Positions 32,082-40,618 of a stretch of 43,827 nt of DNA are shown here, in pieces. Each line of letters starts with the position of its first letter. Within the stretch, counting starts at the first letter, position 1. The notes beneath the pieces were generated by a model that did not search any database, was not told the origin of the DNA, and saw nothing but the letters and a program-made list of their open reading frames with translations. This DNA comes from Cytobacillus luteolus. GTDB taxonomy: Bacteria > Bacillota > Bacilli > Bacillales > Bacillaceae_L. The stretch lies in contig NZ_JAGGKM010000012.1 in the NCBI RefSeq assembly GCF_017873715.1, forward strand, positions 1 through 43,827, read 5' to 3'. Made by a program: the position numbers and the translations under genes.

Positions 32082-32576
32082 ATGGTGACAGACATTAATA
32101 AGCAAGTAATCGTGGAAGCACTACATAGTGTTAAGGATCCTGAAATTGATTCTATTTCCATCATTGACCTTGGAATGGTAGAAGGAATAGAACAAGATGG
32201 TCATACAGTAACCATTCAACTACTTCCGACTTTCATGGGTTGCCCTGCACTGGACATTATAAAGAAAAATGTGATCACAGCACTGAAAGCATTAGATAAG
32301 AATTTGAGTATAAATGTCCAATTCATTTATTCACCACCATGGACCTCTGATCGAGTTACCGAAGAGGGACGTGAACGTTTGAAAGAATTTGGCATCGCAC
32401 CTCCTCCACGTCAATTGGACGAAAACGGAGGCTGGGCCGTGAATTGCCCATACTGTGACTCCGTCTACACAACAATGGAAAACCTATTTGGCCCTACAGC
32501 ATGTCGCAGCATTCTATACTGCAAAGGCTGTAAAAACCCATTCGAAGCAATGAAACCTGTTTCAACAATGATGTAA
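32082..32576 (+). CDS. paaD: PaaD, iron-sulfur assembly (MIP18-like) protein of the epoxidase
   Basis: A 164-aa protein. The N-terminal MIP18/DUF59 domain reads ALHSVKDPEIDSISIIDLGM, LPTFMGCPALDII and FIYSPPWTSDRV. The C-terminal zinc-ribbon-like part has four cysteines, CPYC and CKGC, around GPTACRSILYC. In other bacteria PaaD is needed to mature the epoxidase, probably its Fe-S or iron centre. ATG 32082 is preferred to 32073 because AAAGGA then lies 8 nt upstream. It is the last gene before an internal hairpin. Confidence 0.94.
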   Translation: MVTDINKQVIVEALHSVKDPEIDSISIIDLGMVEGIEQDGHTVTIQLLPTFMGCPALDIIKKNVITALKALDKNLSINVQFIYSPPWTSDRVTEEGRERLKEFGIAPPPRQLDENGGWAVNCPYCDSVYTTMENLFGPTACRSILYCKGCKNPFEAMKPVSTMM

Positions 32577-32590
32577 TAAATTAGGAAAAG

Positions 32591-32622
32591 AAGCTATATT
32601 CCTTTAACGTATAGCTTTTTAT
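32591..32622 (+). terminator. Internal hairpin/terminator after paaD
   Basis: AAGCTATA (32591) pairs with TATAGCTT (32610), an 8-bp stem followed by TTTTTATAA. It lies within the paa run and may lower expression of distal genes. Confidence 0.72.
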
Positions 32623-32655
32623 AATACAAACCAAACACTAAGGAGATGGATTTAA

Positions 32656-32964
32656 ATGGTAAAATTGATCGCATTATATAAGCACCCTGAAAACAAAGAG
32701 GCATTCAACGAGCACTACTTTAACGTACACGCTCCACTAACAGCAAAAATTCCAGGACTACGCAAAATGGAAGTAACAAAAGTGGTTGGAAGCCCAATGG
32801 GTGGAGAAGGCAAATACTACCTAATGTGTGAAATGTACTATGACAGCCACGAAGCACTACAAACAGCAATGAGAACAGACGAAGGAAAAGCTTCTGGTAA
32901 AGATGCAATGAAATTTGCTGGCGACCTAATCACATTAATGATTGGTGAGGAACTAGATGCTTAA
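32656..32964 (+). CDS. EthD-family protein
   Basis: A 102-aa alpha-beta-barrel (dimeric ferredoxin-like) protein of the EthD type: LIALYKHPENKEAFNEHYFN, HAPLTAKIPGLRKMEV and YYLMCEMYYDSHEALQTAM. EthD relatives accompany oxygenases and cyclases, without one common reaction. Its place inside the paa operon, between epoxidase and hydratase genes, makes a role on epoxide or oxepin intermediates possible, but that is inference. The start has AAGGAGATGG upstream. Its end overlaps paaF by 8 bp, so the two are probably translated together. Confidence 0.88.
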   Translation: MVKLIALYKHPENKEAFNEHYFNVHAPLTAKIPGLRKMEVTKVVGSPMGGEGKYYLMCEMYYDSHEALQTAMRTDEGKASGKDAMKFAGDLITLMIGEELDA

Positions 32965-33736
32965 AACTTTCGAACATATCGTTACATCTACTAATGGACG
33001 TCTCGGTATGATTGCATTGAATCGCCCAAAGGTGCTAAATGCAATAAATCGAAAAATGGTATCAGAAATTTTAGAAGCTATGGAAGGCTTTGATCGTGAT
33101 AACGAGATAAGAGTCATTGTGTTATCAGGTAATGGTCGTGCTTTTGCTGCTGGTGCAGATATTGATGAGATGATGGATGACTCTTCCATTGATTTGGAGC
33201 TATTGAATCAATTTACAGATTGGGATAGATTAGCTCAAATCAAAAAGCCGATTGTTGGTGCAGTTCAAGGGTTTGCCCTAGGTGGCGGGTTTGAGCTTGC
33301 ACTATGCTGTGATCTATTATTTGCTTCAAATGATGCAGAGTTCGGATTTCCTGAGGTGAATTTAGGTGTGATGCCAGGAGCTGGCGGAACTGTTCGATTA
33401 ACAAAGCTTGTGGGAAAAACGAAAGCGATGGAATGGCTTTTCACAGGGAAACGAGTTTCTGCTGAAGAAGCACTCCATTATGGAATCATAAATCGAATCG
33501 TAGCTCCCGAATTACTTGAAGAGGAAACCGTTAAGTTCGCAAACACAATTGCGAATCAAGCACCTCTTTCTATTCGACTAATGAAAGAATCAGTTCTAAA
33601 AGCAATTGATTATTCACTTTATGAGGGAATGCAGTTTGAAAGAAAGAACTTTTCTCTCTTATTCTCTTCAAATGATCAACGTGAAGGTATGAATGCCTTC
33701 AAAGAAAAAAGAAGACCAAATTTTTCAGGGAACTAA
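32957..33736 (+). CDS. paaF: Enoyl-CoA hydratase, PaaF-like
   Basis: A 259-aa crotonase-fold protein predicted to hydrate 2,3-dehydroadipyl-CoA to 3-hydroxyadipyl-CoA. Both catalytic glutamates of true hydratases are present, in LGGGFELALCCDLLF and GFPEVNLGVMPGAGGTVRL. The oxyanion-hole region AFAAGADI is also standard. This separates it from the following crotonase gene, which has the isomerase pattern. It overlaps the EthD gene by 8 bp with GGTGAGG upstream. The paaF symbol rests on context as much as sequence. Confidence 0.9.
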   Translation: MLKTFEHIVTSTNGRLGMIALNRPKVLNAINRKMVSEILEAMEGFDRDNEIRVIVLSGNGRAFAAGADIDEMMDDSSIDLELLNQFTDWDRLAQIKKPIVGAVQGFALGGGFELALCCDLLFASNDAEFGFPEVNLGVMPGAGGTVRLTKLVGKTKAMEWLFTGKRVSAEEALHYGIINRIVAPELLEEETVKFANTIANQAPLSIRLMKESVLKAIDYSLYEGMQFERKNFSLLFSSNDQREGMNAFKEKRRPNFSGN

Positions 33737-33751
33737 AGGGAGGTACATAGG

Positions 33752-34525
33752 ATGTTTGAAACAATTAAGTATGAGGTCAAAAACAGCATTGCCTGGCTAA
33801 CCCTTTCTAGACCTGATAAATTAAATGCATTTACAGAGCAACTGAATAAAGAGGTACAAAAAGCACTAAAGTTAGCTTCGAATGACCAAGAAGTTCGTAC
33901 GATTGTGATAACGGGAGAAGGTCGTGCATTTTGTTCAGGTGAGGATTTGGCTGGAGTAAATGACGATATGGACCATGGTGAGGTATTACGTAAGAGATAT
34001 AACCCGATGTTACTTGAACTGGATAAATGTGAAAAACCAATTGTTGCCGCATTAAATGGAGTAGCAGCGGGGGCAGGTATGAGTCTAGCACTCGCTTGTG
34101 ATTTTAGAATTGCTTCTGATAAAGCGAGTCTTGTTCAAGCCTTTATCCATGTTGGGCTAATTCCTGACGCAGGGAACCTCTACTATTTACCTCGTATAAT
34201 CGGTCATGCGAAAGCATTAGAGCTTGCTGTCTTTGGTGAAAGTATCAAAGCTGAGGATGCTCTGAAATTAGGCCTTGTTACAAAGGTCATTCCATCAGAT
34301 GAGTGGGAAACTGGAGTAGAAGAGTTTGCAAGTCGACTTGCTGCTATGCCTACAAAAGCAATTGGGTTAATTAAACGAAACTTAAAAGCTAGCTGGCACT
34401 TAGATCTTCCTGGATTTTTAGAAAAAGATGCAGAAGGTCAGCGAATCGCTGGTTTAAGTAATGACCATAAAGAGGGAATCCAAGCTTTTATGGAAAAAAG
34501 AAAGCCTGTCTTTAACGGAAACTAA
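33752..34525 (+). CDS. paaG: 1,2-epoxyphenylacetyl-CoA isomerase, PaaG-like
   Basis: A 257-aa crotonase-fold protein predicted to convert the ring epoxide to oxepin-CoA. It lacks the first hydratase glutamate (GAGMSLALACDFRIA) and instead carries the Asp in VGLIPDAGNLYYLPRIIG, the PaaG pattern. FCSGEDLAGV is the CoA-binding/oxyanion region. It starts 15 bp after paaF with GGGAGG upstream. The pair of hydratase-type and isomerase-type crotonases in tandem is typical of paa clusters. Confidence 0.9.
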   Translation: MFETIKYEVKNSIAWLTLSRPDKLNAFTEQLNKEVQKALKLASNDQEVRTIVITGEGRAFCSGEDLAGVNDDMDHGEVLRKRYNPMLLELDKCEKPIVAALNGVAAGAGMSLALACDFRIASDKASLVQAFIHVGLIPDAGNLYYLPRIIGHAKALELAVFGESIKAEDALKLGLVTKVIPSDEWETGVEEFASRLAAMPTKAIGLIKRNLKASWHLDLPGFLEKDAEGQRIAGLSNDHKEGIQAFMEKRKPVFNGN

Positions 34526-34546
34526 TAAAAGAAGGAGTTGGATGCT

Positions 34547-36064
34547 TTGTCTACAGTAAAAGAACAAAAACTAGAGCTATTAGAAATGAAACGATCGCAT
34601 TATTCATTAATCATTAATGGTGAACGTGCAGAAAGTGCTTCTGGTGAAACGTTTACAACCTATAACCCTGCAACAGGTGAAGCAGTTGCTACTGTTTCCA
34701 AAGCTTCTATTGAAGATGCACAGCGTGCTGTTGAGGCTGCAAGAAATGCTTTTGATCATGGTAAATGGAGACATTTCCCTGTTAATAAACGTCAACGTAC
34801 GTTAAATAAAATTGCTGGGATTATGAGATCTCGTTTTAATGAATTAGTAGAATTAGAGATTTTAGATACTGGTAAATCTTTAGCTGCAGCGCAAGGTCAA
34901 GTAATGCAAGCGATCGAAGACTTTGAATTTTATGCCGGTGCAATCGTTGCTCATCGCGGGGCAGTTAATACAATGCCTGGAGCATTCCAAAACATTACAG
35001 AAAAAGAGCCAGTAGGTGTATGTGCGCAAATCATTCCTTGGAATTATCCATTAATGATGGCTGCATGGAAAGTAGCACCAGCGATTGCAGCAGGATGTTC
35101 AATCGTAGTTAAGCCTGCTAGCTTAACTCCACTGACAGCTATTGTGCTTGGGGAAATTTGCATTGAGGCAGGTGTACCTGCTGGAGTCGTTAACGTGATT
35201 CCAGGAGCTGGTGCAGAGGTAGGTAACTATTTAGTAGAACATGAGAATGTAGATAAAGTTGCATTTACAGGGTCAACTGAAATTGGAAAAGACATCATGG
35301 CAAAAGCTTCACAAACATTAAAACGTGTGACACTTGAGCTAGGTGGTAAATCACCGAGTATCGTGTTTGACGATGCTGACATTGATGCTGCAGTAGACGG
35401 CTCATTATTCGGTATTTTCTATAATACGGGACAGTCTTGTGAAGCACGCTCAAGATTATATATTCATGAGAATGTATACGATGAGTTCATGGAAAAGTTT
35501 GTTGAGAAAACAAAGAAATTAAAGCTTGGCAATCCTTTTGAAAAAGAAACACATGTTGGTGCAATCATCAATCGTGGTCAGCTTGAAGTAATTGATGGCT
35601 ATGTTAAATCAGCCATTGCAGATGGTGCAACGGTTGTAGCTGGTGGAAAAGAAGCGCAAGTAGAAGGCTTTGAAAATGGCTTCTGGTATGAGCCTACCAT
35701 TATTACAAATGTGAATCATGAGATGAAATCCGTTCAAGAGGAAATCTTTGGTCCAGTTGTAGTCGTTATGAAGTTCTCTGATGAAAAAGAAGCTGTTAAG
35801 TTAGCAAATGATAGCAAATACGGTTTAGGTTCTGCGATTTGGACGAAAGATTATGGTCGTGCAACAAGAGTTGGAAAACAGATTGAAGCAGGTATCGTCA
35901 TGATTAACTGCCCATTCTCTGCATTCCCAGGTACACCATTTGGAGGCTATAAGCAGTCAGGTTTTGGACGTGAGTTATGTATTGAAACACTTGATTTATA
36001 TACAGAAACCAAGAGTCTCATTTCCTACTATGGTAGCCGACCATTAAATCCATTTGGTATCTAG
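34547..36064 (+). CDS. Aldehyde dehydrogenase of the paa cluster
   Basis: A 505-aa NAD(P)-dependent aldehyde dehydrogenase. PWNYPLMMAAWKVAPAIAAG is the cofactor region, ELGGKSPSIV has the general-base Glu, and NTGQSCEARSR has the catalytic Cys. Two roles fit: oxidation of 3-oxo-5,6-dehydrosuberyl-CoA semialdehyde, as the dehydrogenase half of PaaZ does, or phenylacetaldehyde dehydrogenase feeding the pathway. It has no fused MaoC hydratase domain, unlike PaaZ, so ring opening needs another protein. TTG 34547 is chosen because GAAGGAG lies 9 nt upstream; TTG 34538 directly abuts that site. Confidence 0.92.
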   Translation: MSTVKEQKLELLEMKRSHYSLIINGERAESASGETFTTYNPATGEAVATVSKASIEDAQRAVEAARNAFDHGKWRHFPVNKRQRTLNKIAGIMRSRFNELVELEILDTGKSLAAAQGQVMQAIEDFEFYAGAIVAHRGAVNTMPGAFQNITEKEPVGVCAQIIPWNYPLMMAAWKVAPAIAAGCSIVVKPASLTPLTAIVLGEICIEAGVPAGVVNVIPGAGAEVGNYLVEHENVDKVAFTGSTEIGKDIMAKASQTLKRVTLELGGKSPSIVFDDADIDAAVDGSLFGIFYNTGQSCEARSRLYIHENVYDEFMEKFVEKTKKLKLGNPFEKETHVGAIINRGQLEVIDGYVKSAIADGATVVAGGKEAQVEGFENGFWYEPTIITNVNHEMKSVQEEIFGPVVVVMKFSDEKEAVKLANDSKYGLGSAIWTKDYGRATRVGKQIEAGIVMINCPFSAFPGTPFGGYKQSGFGRELCIETLDLYTETKSLISYYGSRPLNPFGI

Positions 36065-36074
36065 TTAAAAAAAG

Positions 36075-36111
36075 CGAGGTTGACAAAGCAGTAACTAGTC
36101 AACCTCGTTTT
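36075..36111 (+). terminator. Internal terminator-like hairpin before paaH
   Basis: CGAGGTTGAC (36075-36084) pairs perfectly with GTCAACCTCG (36098-36107), followed by TTTTAC. The loop is 13 nt and the T run short. Genes continue in the same direction 29 bp later, so read-through is likely. Confidence 0.72.
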
Positions 36112-36135
36112 ACTTCAATAAAGGAGGTTAATAGA

Positions 36136-37002
36136 ATGGTTAAAACAATCGTAGTTATTGGCTCTGGTGTTATGGGCCGTGGCATTGCTTATGTTAGTGC
36201 TGTCGGTGGTTTTGATACAGTTTTAATTGATATCGAAGAAAAACAGCTAAAAGCAGCAGAGAATGAGATTACTAGTATTTTTAATAAAGGTCTAGCCCGT
36301 GGAAAGATCACTGCCCAACAAATGGAAGCTGCCAAAGGACGCTTATCTTACTCAAACTTCCTTGCTCAACACGTATCTTATGCAGACCTTGTCATTGAGG
36401 CAGTTCCTGAAAAAATTGAAATCAAAAAGACCATTTTTGAAGTCATAGATCAGCATGCTCCGGACCATTGCTATTTCGCGACAAATACATCGACAATGAG
36501 TCCAACTGAAATTGGATCTTTTACTAAGCGACCGGAAAAAGTGATTGCTATGCACTTTTTTAATCCAGTACATAAAATGCCTCTCGTTGAAATCGTTCGC
36601 GGCCTTGAAACAAATGATGACACGGCCAACGTGATAAGGCAGGTTGCAGAAACAATGGGTAAGGAAACTGTTGTTGTAAATGAGTTTCCTGGCTTTGTTA
36701 CAAGTCGTATCAGTGCTTTAGTAGGAAATGAAGCTTTTTATATGCTTCAAGAAGGTGTAGGGACAGCAGAAGAAATCGATAAAGCGATCAAACTAGGCTT
36801 GAATTATCCTATGGGGCCATTTGAGCTTGGAGATCTTGTGGGCCTAGATACTAGATTAAACAACTTGAAATACCTTCATGAAAAGCTTGGGGAAAAGTAC
36901 CGACCTGCACCGCTCTTAGAGCAATATGTTAAAGCAGGCAGACTTGGCAGAAAAACAGGTCGAGGGGTCTTTGACTATACAAGCAAGGAAGTGAATATAT
37001 AA
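36136..37002 (+). CDS. paaH: 3-hydroxyacyl-CoA dehydrogenase, PaaH-like
   Basis: A 288-aa NAD-dependent dehydrogenase predicted to oxidise 3-hydroxyadipyl-CoA to 3-oxoadipyl-CoA. The Rossmann motif GSGVMGRGIA is at residues 8-17, the catalytic region is AMHFFNPVHKMPLVEIVRG, and FPGFVTSRI is a family signature. It is the short, single-unit form like HbdA/Hbd, not the duplicated 475-aa form of Escherichia coli. The ribosome binding site AAGGAGG is strong and its stop is directly followed by the thiolase ATG. Confidence 0.93.
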   Translation: MVKTIVVIGSGVMGRGIAYVSAVGGFDTVLIDIEEKQLKAAENEITSIFNKGLARGKITAQQMEAAKGRLSYSNFLAQHVSYADLVIEAVPEKIEIKKTIFEVIDQHAPDHCYFATNTSTMSPTEIGSFTKRPEKVIAMHFFNPVHKMPLVEIVRGLETNDDTANVIRQVAETMGKETVVVNEFPGFVTSRISALVGNEAFYMLQEGVGTAEEIDKAIKLGLNYPMGPFELGDLVGLDTRLNNLKYLHEKLGEKYRPAPLLEQYVKAGRLGRKTGRGVFDYTSKEVNI

Positions 37003-38211
37003 ATGAAGGAAGTCGTTATTGTTGATGCCGTTCGTACGCCAATAGGGCGCTATAATGGGTCCTTAAAAAATATCCGACCAGACGATCTAGGTGCAGTTGT
37101 TATAAAGGCAATAGTGGAACGTAATCCACAAGTGGACCCAAGAGAAATTGAGGAAGTTGTGTTTGGAAATGCAAACCAAGCTGGTGAAGATAACCGAAAT
37201 GTGGCGCGAATGTCGGCTTTACTCGCGGGCTTACCAGTAGAGGTAGCGGCAACGACCATTAACCGATTATGTGGTTCCGGTCTTGATTCAGTCAATTACG
37301 CTGCAAGAGCGATTGCTGTGGGTGAGGGTGATATTTTTATTGCTGGTGGAACCGAAAGTATGACTCGTGCTCCATTTGTCATGGCAAAGCCGACGAAAGA
37401 TTTTCCAAGAGGAAATATGGAAATGTTTGATACAACGATTGGCTGGCGATTTATCAACAACCAATTGGCTGAAATGTATGGAACAGATAGCATGCCCCAA
37501 ACCGCTGAAAATGTCGCAAAACAATATAATCTCTCTAGAGAAGAACAAGATTATTTTGCTTACCAAAGTCAGCTTAAAGCTCGAGATGCAATGGAATCTG
37601 GTCGATTAAATGATGAAATTGTTCCAGTCTCTTATAAAGATCGTAAAGGGAATGAAGTTGTTGTTGAGATGGATGAACATCCACGTCCTGAAACTACTGT
37701 TGAAACTCTGGCCAAACTAAAGCCTTTATTTAAGGATGGTACAGTCACCGCAGGGAATGCCTCTGGTGTAAATGACGGTGCATCAGCTCTTCTATTAATG
37801 AGTGCTGACAAAGCAAAGGAACTAGGTATTAAGCCACTTGCTTCCTACGTTGTTTCTGCCACGGCTGGGCTAGAACCATCCATTATGGGAATTGGTCCAA
37901 TTTTTGCAACTCGAAAGGCTCTAGAGCGAGCAGGCTTATCGACAAGTGATCTTGATTTGATTGAGCTTAACGAGGCTTTTGCTTCGCAGTCACTTGCTTG
38001 TATGAGAGATCTAGAATTAGATGCAGTAAAGGTGAATGTGAACGGTGGCGCGATAGCCTTTGGACATCCATTAGGGGCTAGTGGAGCTCGTATTCTAACA
38101 ACCTTGATTTATGAGATGAAGAGAAGGTCAAGTACCTATGGACTTGCGACAATGTGTGTTGGTGTAGGTCAAGGTATTGCAACGATTGTTAAAAACATAG
38201 ATTCTAAGTAG
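37003..38211 (+). CDS. paaJ: 3-oxoadipyl-CoA/acetyl-CoA thiolase, PaaJ-like
   Basis: A 402-aa thiolase predicted to split 3-oxoadipyl-CoA into succinyl-CoA and acetyl-CoA, the last pathway step. The nucleophilic Cys is in [11 protein letters not shown] near residue 90, the His in [16 protein letters not shown], and the second Cys in TMCVGVGQG. The N-terminal [20 protein letters not shown] resembles the PcaF/PaaJ group. Its ATG immediately follows the paaH TAA. A good terminator ends the operon. Confidence 0.93.
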   Translation: MKEVVIVDAVRTPIGRYNGSLKNIRPDDLGAVVIKAIVERNPQVDPREIEEVVFGNANQAGEDNRNVARMSALLAGLPVEVAATTINRLCGSGLDSVNYAARAIAVGEGDIFIAGGTESMTRAPFVMAKPTKDFPRGNMEMFDTTIGWRFINNQLAEMYGTDSMPQTAENVAKQYNLSREEQDYFAYQSQLKARDAMESGRLNDEIVPVSYKDRKGNEVVVEMDEHPRPETTVETLAKLKPLFKDGTVTAGNASGVNDGASALLLMSADKAKELGIKPLASYVVSATAGLEPSIMGIGPIFATRKALERAGLSTSDLDLIELNEAFASQSLACMRDLELDAVKVNVNGGAIAFGHPLGASGARILTTLIYEMKRRSSTYGLATMCVGVGQGIATIVKNIDSK

Positions 38212-38259
38212 TAGAGAGCTGTGATTTGAATCTTTGGGGAGTTTATAATTTTATTTTAA

Positions 38260-38293
38260 TCCATAGAGATTCTACCTCTCTATGGACTTTTTT
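38260..38293 (+). terminator. Terminator of the paa catabolic operon
   Basis: TCCATAGAG (38260) pairs with CTCTATGGA (38278), a perfect 9-bp stem followed by a T6 run. Confidence 0.88.
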
Positions 38294-38314
38294 CATTATT
38301 TCAAAAAAATAATT

Positions 38315-38359
38315 TTGCATGTAAAGCATAATCTAGTAAAATATACGAATAACGTTATT
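38315..38359 (+). promoter_or_regulatory. paaX promoter with AATAACGTTATT palindrome
   Basis: TTGCAT (38315-38320), 16-bp spacer, TAAAAT (38337-38342), then the perfect 12-bp palindrome AATAACGTTATT at 38348-38359, where it would cover the transcription start. This geometry suits autorepression by PaaX. Confidence 0.6.
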
Positions 38360-38400
38360 TTTGCGTAATACGTGTAGATTGAAGTGAGGATGAAGCCAAA

Positions 38401-39276
38401 GTGAATACTAGATCAATGATTTTTACATTATATGGAGATTATATTTCGCATTATGGTAGTAAAATTTGGATTGGAAGTTTGATTAGGCTCTTAAATGAAT
38501 TTGGTCACAATGATCAATCTGTAAGAGCAGCCATTTCCAGAATGAATAAACAGGGCTGGGTCCAAGCCGATAAGATTGGCAATAAGAGTTACTACTCATT
38601 AACACCACGTGGTCAAAAGAGGATTGAAGAAGCTGCCAAAAGGATTTTTAAATTGAAGCCAGAGCAGTGGGATGGAAAATGGAGAATGCTCATGTATACC
38701 ATTCCAGAGGAAATACGCAATGTGAGAGACGAACTTAGAAAAGAACTAGTTTGGAGCGGCTTTGGAACAATGTCAAACAGCTGCTGGATTTCAGCAAATA
38801 ATCTTGAAAAACAAGTGTATGATTTAATCGATAAATATGAAATCTCTTCATACGTTGATTTCTTTATTGCTGAATATAGTGGTCCTCATGAAAACCTACG
38901 ACTCGTCGAGAAAAGCTGGGATCTTCAGGATATCAATGCTAAATATCAAGAATTTATCACTGAGTATAGCCAAAAGTATATCATTGATAAAAATAAGATC
39001 GCTAAAGGGAATATGACAGATGCAGAATGCTTTGTAGAACGAACGAAGCTAGTGCATGAGTATCGCAAATTCCTTTTCGTTGATCCAGGGTTACCGGAAG
39101 AGCTATTGCCTAGTCAGTGGTTAGGTAACCATGCTGCTTCATTATTTGGAGAGTATTACAAGGAGCTCGCCAAGCCTGCGTCAAGATTTTTTGAAAGTGT
39201 TTTTAAAGATGGAAACGAGATAACAGATAAAGACCATGATTATAATGCAATGGATCACCCATATATCATAGAGTAA
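38401..39276 (+). CDS. paaX: PaaX-family transcriptional repressor
   Basis: A 291-aa regulator of the PaaX family, which represses paa genes and is released by phenylacetyl-CoA. The N-terminal winged helix reads IFTLYGDYISHYGSKIWIGS and VRAAISRMNKQGWVQADKIG with YYSLTPRGQKRI; the middle domain is KPEQWDGKWRMLMYTIPEE; and the C-terminal domain has CFVERTKLVHEYRKFLFVDP. Start GTG 38401 has GTGAGG about 11 nt upstream; an ATG at 38390 is out of frame and stops at once. It is transcribed separately from the catabolic genes, between terminators. Confidence 0.94.
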   Translation: MNTRSMIFTLYGDYISHYGSKIWIGSLIRLLNEFGHNDQSVRAAISRMNKQGWVQADKIGNKSYYSLTPRGQKRIEEAAKRIFKLKPEQWDGKWRMLMYTIPEEIRNVRDELRKELVWSGFGTMSNSCWISANNLEKQVYDLIDKYEISSYVDFFIAEYSGPHENLRLVEKSWDLQDINAKYQEFITEYSQKYIIDKNKIAKGNMTDAECFVERTKLVHEYRKFLFVDPGLPEELLPSQWLGNHAASLFGEYYKELAKPASRFFESVFKDGNEITDKDHDYNAMDHPYIIE

Positions 39277-39282
39277 AAAGAT

Positions 39283-39306
39283 AGTCATCAGTCTGATGAC
39301 TTTTTC
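39283..39306 (+). terminator. Terminator after paaX
   Basis: AGTCATCA-GTC-TGATGACT, a perfect 8-bp stem followed by TTTTTC. Confidence 0.87.
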
Positions 39307-39359
39307 TTTACATAAGTATTGAAATTACTATAACATTAATTTTACGAGGGGTGAAAAGA

Positions 39360-40307
39360 GTGAATAGGTTAACGAATTTATTAGAGATAGATTACCCAAT
39401 TCTCCAAGGTGGTATGGGAAATATCAGCAATGCAATATTAACGTCTGCTGTATCTAATGCTGGTGGTTTAGGTACAATTGGGGCAGGAACTATGAGCCCA
39501 GAAGAAGTTGAACAAATCATCATAGACACAAAAGACAGAACAGGTAAACCTTTTGCAGTTAATGTGGCCATAAGTGTATCCCCTAATGTGCGTGAAGTTC
39601 TTAAGTTAGTGATCAAGCATAATGTAAAAATCGTTTCACTATCTGCTGGTAACCCTGCTCCGTTTATTCAAAAGCTAAAGGAGCATGGTGTTAAAGTCAT
39701 TACGGTGGTAGCTTCTGTTAAGCAAGCTAGAAAAGCAGAAGAGGCTGGTGCCGATGTTCTTGTAGCTGAAGGATATGAGGCTGCAGGAATTAATTCAAAT
39801 CTCGAAACTACCACTCTTACGCTGATCCCACAAATCGTAAGCCAAGTGGACATTCCAGTTGTCGCCGCAGGTGGAATCGGAGATGGTAAAGGATTGGCTG
39901 CCATGCTCGCACTAGGAGCATGTGGTATCCAAATGGGTACTAGATTCATAGCTACTGCTGAAGCACCATTTCATGAAGAATACAAGAAACAGTTACTTCT
40001 TGCACAGGACGATGGAACAGTGATTGTTGGAAGATCCGTCGGTAGAATACGCAGAGTTCTCAAAACCGGCTATGCACAAACACTACTAGACCATGAAACT
40101 AAAGGAATAACATTAGACGAATTTAATCAACTCACAACAGAAGACTACCACAAAATCGGTGCCCTACAAGGAAAAGGCGACCAAGGCTTCATGAACGGAG
40201 GACAAATATCAGGCCTCTTATCAGACATCCCAACCGTCCAAGAACTACTAGACCGCATGATGAGAGAAGCCAAGGAACAAATTAAAAAAGTTAATAGTTA
40301 TTTATAA
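39360..40307 (+). CDS. NMO/FabK-like FMN-dependent oxidoreductase without the usual catalytic His
   Basis: A 315-aa TIM-barrel flavoprotein of the nitronate monooxygenase/enoyl-ACP reductase II group. FMN-site segments are present: PILQGGMGN, AVSNAGGLGTIG, VVAAGGIGDGKG and GTRFIATAEAPFHEEYK. Where NMO and FabK have the catalytic His in AEGxEAGGH, this protein reads AEGYEAAGINSN, so an Ile replaces it; nitronate oxidation or enoyl reduction by the known mechanism is doubtful. GTG 39360 is preferred over GTG 39351 because CGAGGGG is then well spaced. Monocistronic between terminators; its link to the paa genes is positional only. Confidence 0.88.
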   Translation: MNRLTNLLEIDYPILQGGMGNISNAILTSAVSNAGGLGTIGAGTMSPEEVEQIIIDTKDRTGKPFAVNVAISVSPNVREVLKLVIKHNVKIVSLSAGNPAPFIQKLKEHGVKVITVVASVKQARKAEEAGADVLVAEGYEAAGINSNLETTTLTLIPQIVSQVDIPVVAAGGIGDGKGLAAMLALGACGIQMGTRFIATAEAPFHEEYKKQLLLAQDDGTVIVGRSVGRIRRVLKTGYAQTLLDHETKGITLDEFNQLTTEDYHKIGALQGKGDQGFMNGGQISGLLSDIPTVQELLDRMMREAKEQIKKVNSYL

Positions 40308-40316
40308 TATAAATTG

Positions 40317-40352
40317 CACACTGTTAAAATTAGTTAACGGTGTGTTTTTATT
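40317..40352 (+). terminator. Terminator after NMO-like gene
   Basis: CACACTGTTAA (40317-40327) pairs with TTAACGGTGTG (40334-40344), 11 bp with one U-G pair, followed by TTTTTATTTTTTT. Confidence 0.88.
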
Positions 40353-40397
40353 TTTTTAACTATGGTTGGCAAAAAGGTGATGTCAAAAAACTTTAGT

Positions 40398-40525
40398 ATA
40401 AATGGGAGTAAAAACTACGAGACTCCTGCGGGATGAAAGCGTCATCGGGAGACCCCGCAGGCGCAGAGCACCTAGGAGGCTCCCGGACCGCCCGCGGAAA
40501 GAGAGTAGTTTTTACTCCCATTTAT
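40398..40525. repeat. GC-rich dispersed Bacillaceae repeat with 21-bp perfect outer inverted repeat
   Basis: A 128-bp element. The outer arms at 40398-40418 and 40505-40525 are perfectly complementary over 21 bp (left arm begins ATAAATGGGAGTAAAAAC). The interior is strikingly GC-rich (CGAGACTCCTGCGGGA, CCCCGCAGGCGC, CCGCCCGCGGAAAG) and has internal pairing such as CCTGCGGG with CCCGCAGG. I recognise this type of interior from many Bacillaceae intergenic regions; whether it acts as RNA, terminator or mobile MITE-like element is not established to my knowledge. Confidence 0.85.
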
Positions 40526-40618
40526 TTTTTATACTAATGTTATTTTTATGATGAGGTTGTCATAAAAAACAGAATCTAGCATATATTTATCGAAATTTAT
40601 TAAATTTTTGGAATATTA

